NCBI GenBank assembly: GCA_012862575.1
Contig: BLSF01000003.1
Span: forward strand, 1,116,001-1,180,000
Direction: 5' to 3'
Origin: Parietichytrium sp. I65-24A
Taxonomy: Eukaryota > Sar > Bigyra > Thraustochytrida > Thraustochytriidae
DNA length: 64,000 nt
Each line of letters opens with the position of its first letter. Position 1 is the stretch's first letter. Position numbers and translations under genes: made by a program. Below, piece by piece: positions 60,284 through 64,000 of this stretch. The notes beneath the pieces were generated by a model. The model made no database searches. It was not told the origin of the DNA and saw nothing but the letters and a program-made list of their open reading frames with translations.

Positions 60284-62089
60284 TCAAAAATCACAGCCAT
60301 ATATCTCGCGCTGTCGCAGAAGAGCACGCTCCTCTTCTTCGGCGATGGTCAAATTGAACGTCAAGTTCGTAAAGTTTTCTGAGGACGTGTCGTAGTAACC
60401 TGGGCCAGGAGCAGAATCCATCTTTTGGGATTTGAATCTCTCGACGGTAGACCAAGAGGAGCTCTTGTGACCACGCGACTTTGGCTGGCGCCGCGAGACA
60501 GCATTTAGGTCTGTGTCATAGTACCCCGGCCCGAGCTCCCCATTGAGCTCGTTTTTCGACGTGTCGGACTTCGCAAATCGTACGGTCTTGCTCGACATTG
60601 GGCCCCATCCCCTTCCTTCGCTCTGAGCTTGTCGCTTTGGATGCGACATCGTTTGAGGCGCTTCGCGTACATCTCGACCTATGACTAGCCCGCTTTTTCT
60701 ACGCTCAGCAGTGCCTGACGACGGGACACCACGATACTTCGAAATGAGGTTGATTGCGCTTGCGGGTTTCCGGGCTCTCAATTGCTCTCTCCTTTGTCTC
60801 TGCCTCTCGTCCGCCTCTTCGTTTCTACTATTTTGTTCAGCGCTTTCTTTTCTTTTGAGAGCTCCACCGGAGCTGTTCGAATTGGCAGTAAATCGCTTTG
60901 TCGTGGACCCAAACGGGACCTTGGCGGTTTCCGGAACGAGAGCTTGCTTGAGATGCAATTCGTCAGCCAGCCCAATCACATTGTACGATCCGACTGAAGG
61001 ACCTGTCTTATCTTTTAAAGTATTTCCTGCTCCATCGCGCGGAGCGGCAGAGCCAAATGGCACGTGCTTGCCGAGATATCTCTTCGCGCCAACTTCTCCA
61101 AATGTGTTTGGAGTGTAATAGTATGCAGGGGTATCGTAGTCTTGCCTTTCTTTGAATCTCTCAGACCTGGTTCCAAACATAGGCTCCTTCCCGACAGTGC
61201 GCGGCCTTTGCTTATCGAAATCCGAAGGCGCCTTGTAGTCACCTGGCCCTGGTCCGTCATTTAAAGAGCGCTGACTTGACTGCTCTGAATTGCGACGAGA
61301 TGGTGCTGCGAAAGCTGGGTGGGGAGCCAGCCGAACAGAATTCTTCGAACTGGGATTCTTCGTTGTGGCAAGTCTTCGCAGCTGCTCAAGGGTGGCGTCG
61401 TCGTTCGTCTGTTGCGGGTGATATTGTCCGGGGCCGGGCATCTCTGACTGGATGATGCGTCGCGGCTCGCGCGGCGCAACTCTCGCAAAGTCTATTCCTG
61501 AGCCTTTAGGAGCAGTTGCTGCGCGCTGGACATGCTCCGTTGACTGGCGCGGCTTCCGCGGTTGAAGACTGCCGTCTGCGCATTCGTTGTATCCAAAGCT
61601 CTTGTCTCCGCTCGGGATTGAAGGGGCTTGTTCCTTGGGCAAGACGAAATTGTTCTTCGAGCTAGTTTGACGCTTTGGTCCACGTTTACCGTTCGTAGTT
61701 TCAGCGCCATACGTCAACTCCGTTGCGAGCTCGGATATGTTATACGTTCCTGGCCCGGGTGTTTTAGCAGTTCTGTTCGCATCCTCCCGTCCGAGACGGC
61801 TCTGCTTGGACTTGAACGCAATACTCGCCGTCGAACTCACTTTGCCTTTCACCTTATTCTCTGCGCTCACCCAGTCATAAGATCCCGGGCCAGGCACCTC
61901 TTGTGATTTCGAGCCCAATACCCGTTCCGAAGACGCTGCAAAAGGCGCTCTGCTCTTCTGCACTTGCTTCGAAACCTCAATGTCGTACGTGCCCGGCCCG
62001 AGACTCGCTGCCGACTTTTCGGTCGCAAACGCCGATGAAAAGCCTCCAATGCGGCAAGTGTCGCGTGTGGTCCTGTGCACGAATGCCAT
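60284..62089 (-). CDS. sperm-tail PG-rich repeat (STPGR/SHIPPO) protein
   Basis: 601 residues from the ATG 62087-62089; the frame runs 33 codons upstream only to a TTG. It contains seven clear P-G-P-G-x-Y repeats and two worn ones, spaced 40-90 residues apart: LGPGTYDI, PGPGSYDW, PGPGTYNI, PGPGQYHP, GPGPGDYK, (PSVGSYNV), LGPGYYDT and PGPGYYDT, with the partner motif F-G-x-x-x-x-R/F-x-x-R (FGTRSERF, FGSTTKRF). The rest is Ser/Arg/Lys-rich and disordered. STPGR/ODF3-like proteins sit in or beside axonemal microtubules and are largely confined to lineages with cilia, so a flagellate stage (for example a zoospore) is implied. No enzymatic domain. Its closeness to LC8 is probably incidental. Divergent with the PH-domain gene across 850 bp. 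Confidence 0.85.
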   Translation of the reverse strand: MAFVHRTTRDTCRIGGFSSAFATEKSAASLGPGTYDIEVSKQVQKSRAPFAASSERVLGSKSQEVPGPGSYDWVSAENKVKGKVSSTASIAFKSKQSRLGREDANRTAKTPGPGTYNISELATELTYGAETTNGKRGPKRQTSSKNNFVLPKEQAPSIPSGDKSFGYNECADGSLQPRKPRQSTEHVQRAATAPKGSGIDFARVAPREPRRIIQSEMPGPGQYHPQQTNDDATLEQLRRLATTKNPSSKNSVRLAPHPAFAAPSRRNSEQSSQRSLNDGPGPGDYKAPSDFDKQRPRTVGKEPMFGTRSERFKERQDYDTPAYYYTPNTFGEVGAKRYLGKHVPFGSAAPRDGAGNTLKDKTGPSVGSYNVIGLADELHLKQALVPETAKVPFGSTTKRFTANSNSSGGALKRKESAEQNSRNEEADERQRQRREQLRARKPASAINLISKYRGVPSSGTAERRKSGLVIGRDVREAPQTMSHPKRQAQSEGRGWGPMSSKTVRFAKSDTSKNELNGELGPGYYDTDLNAVSRRQPKSRGHKSSSWSTVERFKSQKMDSAPGPGYYDTSSENFTNLTFNLTIAEEEERALLRQREIYGCDF

Positions 62090-62943
62090 GGCTGCCGATG
62101 AGACCACCGAGTCGTTGACGAAATTGTCAAAGACCAACTTCTCCACGCGTTCGCAGTCTCGCCCTGTGCAATCGGCGAGCTGGTGCAATCCGCGTCAATC
62201 TTCAAAGCTAAACAGTACTGACTGTGAGTACCTCTTCCTCCAAATTGAGTTGAAAGAATTGAAAGCAAATGCATCGAAGATGCACAGCTCGTGGAAGACT
62301 TTGTTCACCAAACACTCTACAACGTGAGACGAATTATGCAGAGAAAGTCGTGGGGACTCAAGCTTCATGCTGGAGCTGCCGCAGACCGATTCTCTTTTGT
62401 TTCGTAAATGAATACTTTGCCGACCATCTTCCCATTGTTCGAAACAAATTGTTTTTCCACAAAGAAAACACACCAATAGTTCCGGTACAGATCGCTCACT
62501 TACCCGGAGAATACTTCCTTGATCTCAAAAGAACAAAGAACAGATCGCCGACGGCGTCAATTAATCACGGACGCGGAGTGTGAAGCACAGCGAGAGACGG
62601 ACACGTATTCGAGTACTGAGTACACATCACATACGCACATACGCACATACGTACGAATGTATGTGATGGAAAAAAGAGCGGCAGAATTCCAAGTCGGAAT
62701 TTAGGAGCTCAACTGGAGACCTTCTCTGTGCGCCTTAGATTAAAGACACGAAACTTGCCCTCGCAAAGCAGGAAAGCTTTGTGCAAAGGTTTGCCCACGC
62801 TTTCTAAATTCTAAATTCTACGCTTTCTAAATTCTACGGTTTCGAGATTTGCTCTATATTGGTCAGTATAGATAGTGTCGGTCGGAGCTAACGATTGAGT
62901 CGTTGGATTGGTTGATTTGGTTGATTGATTAAAATTGGGAACG
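62090..62943. other. divergent promoter region
   Basis: Between the STPGR gene (-) and the PH-domain gene (+). GAGTACTGAGTAC at 62611-62623 lies about 520 and 320 bp from the two starts. An ACATACGCAC run (62628-62652) and a duplicated TTTCTAAATTCTA (62801-62835) also occur. No gene. Confidence 0.6.
62611..62623. promoter_or_regulatory. GAGTACTGAGTAC near-palindrome
   Basis: GTACT-family member in a divergent promoter; role inferred. Confidence 0.4.
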
Positions 62944-63930
62944 ATGGGAAAGGTCTCGCCTGGGGACGAAGCTGCTGGCGTCGGTGCAAGCGATGAAAAG
63001 TTCAAGTATCGGCTGATGGGAAGCCGCGACAGCAATATTGAAGAGGACATGGGCATGCTGTTCGCCGTTGGGAAACACTTTGAAGGGAGGCTGCGGTATC
63101 ATAAGCCAACCACTCCGAAGACGCCTCTAGTGGATGGCCAAGAGGCGGAGATTATCCCTGTTGCGCCACACGAGTGGCACAGATGTTTTGTTATACTTAA
63201 TGCTCTCTCCTTTACAGTGTATGATGATGAAGATAGACACCGCACGCTGTACCGCTTTGACGTTTCTGCCATTGGAAAAAGAGTGCACAATCTGACGGGT
63301 GGTGTATTTGGCTTCCCGGTTCCCTACTCGATGCATGGAAAGTGGATCTTCTTCGAAACTGGCTCTGTGAGCCTGGGGTCGTACTGGGTGGAGGCTTTGT
63401 ACCAAACGCGATCTATCCGGGGAACCTGGAGCCTGACTGGCTGCTCTTCGCTGGAAAGATTTGCTTGCGGTTGTCTGTTTGGGAACAATATTTATGACCT
63501 GATGATCCAATTCGCTACATTAAACCTGCTCACAGTCCTGTTGTCCATTGTCTCGGATGCGGTTGACACCTCCGCGGAGCGGCAACTTCCGGTTGTAGTC
63601 TCTCTCGTCAATGATGTGGCTTGCGCCATCTCACTGTTTGTCTATTTGTACATAATCTCGAGGAAAGATAGTATGCGATCAATCCTCGTCAAGTCAAAGC
63701 TGCTGTGCAGCGTCATGGCAGTCTTGTATTCAGCTGAGCTCCTGATCTGCTTGTGGCTGTCGTTTGACGACGGCGATCTCGCAGTCACTGTGCGCCACCG
63801 GCTTATTAACTTTGTCGATTCCATCACACTGTTTATGTGGCTAAACGGGGTGTACTTGAGCCATTGGGCTCAACATCTCTTGAGCCAGGATATCACAAAG
63901 CAGTTTGATTTAGAGTCGATTCGCTCATAG
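62944..63930 (+). CDS. PH-like domain protein with C-terminal membrane segments
   Basis: 328 residues from ATG 62944; not a family I can name. Residues about 42-155 read as a PH domain: FEGRLRYHK (strand 1), HEWHRCFVILNALSFTVYDDED (here split as WHRCFVILN and LSFTVYDDED), LYRFDVSAIG, WIFFETGS and the final-helix Trp in YWVEALYQ. PH domains bind phosphoinositides or proteins. Residues about 185-320 hold four hydrophobic segments (FATLNLLTVLLSIV, VSLVNDVACAISLFVYLYII, LLCSVMAVLYSAELLICLWL, FVDSITLFMWLNGVYL) that probably cross a membrane; loops between them are short and carry few charges. A PH domain joined to a small polytopic domain suggests a membrane-contact or lipid-handling role, by inference only. 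The start of the PH part is preceded by about 40 polar residues. Confidence 0.65.
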   Translation: MGKVSPGDEAAGVGASDEKFKYRLMGSRDSNIEEDMGMLFAVGKHFEGRLRYHKPTTPKTPLVDGQEAEIIPVAPHEWHRCFVILNALSFTVYDDEDRHRTLYRFDVSAIGKRVHNLTGGVFGFPVPYSMHGKWIFFETGSVSLGSYWVEALYQTRSIRGTWSLTGCSSLERFACGCLFGNNIYDLMIQFATLNLLTVLLSIVSDAVDTSAERQLPVVVSLVNDVACAISLFVYLYIISRKDSMRSILVKSKLLCSVMAVLYSAELLICLWLSFDDGDLAVTVRHRLINFVDSITLFMWLNGVYLSHWAQHLLSQDITKQFDLESIRS

Positions 63931-64000
63931 TGCTGAAATTGTTGCGTAGCGAGACCTTTCCTTTCTGGCGACCTTGCGAAGGCTGTCTCTAGCTCTCGTC

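Noticed and set aside
1-64000. CRISPR arrays, insertion sequences or operons
   Set aside because: The gene set and introns are eukaryotic; no spaced direct-repeat array or transposase frame was seen.

Overview
The window is nuclear DNA of a eukaryotic microbe. The signs are short GT-AG introns of 77-143 bp in six genes, together with TFIID, COP9-signalosome, Mon1-Ccz1, E2 ubiquitin-conjugating and dynein light-chain genes. About 23 protein genes are supported, one of them cut by the left edge and one cut by a single N at 23151. Most genes have no introns. Taxonomy is an inference. A mitochondrial Ilv2-type acetolactate synthase, a sperm-tail PG-rich repeat protein (usually tied to cilia or axonemes), and two proteins built from C-x4-C-x10-C-x2-H 'HGGG' repeats fit a heterotrophic, zoospore-forming stramenopile (thraustochytrid or oomycete-like) better than a plant, fungus or red alga. 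The sequence alone does not settle this.

Layout. 0-6.4 kb: the 3' end of DPH6 (diphthamide synthesis), then a spliced pyridoxal kinase flanked by two divergent paralogues of a HIT-like protein. 6.4-9.3 kb is gene-free. 9.3-12.5 kb: acetolactate synthase (+) and a classical SDR (-), convergent. 12.5-17.3 kb: a single-pass CX3C-rich membrane protein and a protein resembling two tandem DJ-1/PfpI domains; a 7-N gap lies at 14754. 17.3-21.7 kb is gene-free. 21.7-24.3 kb: two copies of a DHRS12-like SDR in direct tandem; the second is headless because the join is an N. 25.9-31.8 kb: UBE2S, an RGS protein, MGMT and TAF12. 31.8-41.8 kb is a 10-kb gene-free, repeat-rich block. 41.8-46.9 kb: two paralogous zinc-finger-like HGGG-repeat proteins. 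47.3-49.4 kb: a large fusion of a gamma-butyrobetaine-hydroxylase-like 2-oxoglutarate dioxygenase with an HD-domain mixed-valent di-iron oxygenase. 52.9-63.9 kb is a denser housekeeping block: choline/ethanolamine phosphotransferase, MON1, LC8 dynein light chain, CSN1, the STPGR protein and a PH-domain membrane protein.

Most neighbours are not functionally linked, as is normal for a eukaryote. The most striking points are these. (1) The dioxygenase-HD fusion combines in one chain the two activities that bacteria use as separate TmpA and TmpB enzymes to turn a trimethylammonio-phosphonate into glycine betaine and phosphate. (2) A dispersed GTACT...AGTAC palindrome family sits roughly 85-520 bp upstream of about half the genes. 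(3) The acetolactate synthase has Val where nearly all homologues have the herbicide-site Pro. (4) The tandem DHRS12 copies differ only at synonymous sites within the coding region.
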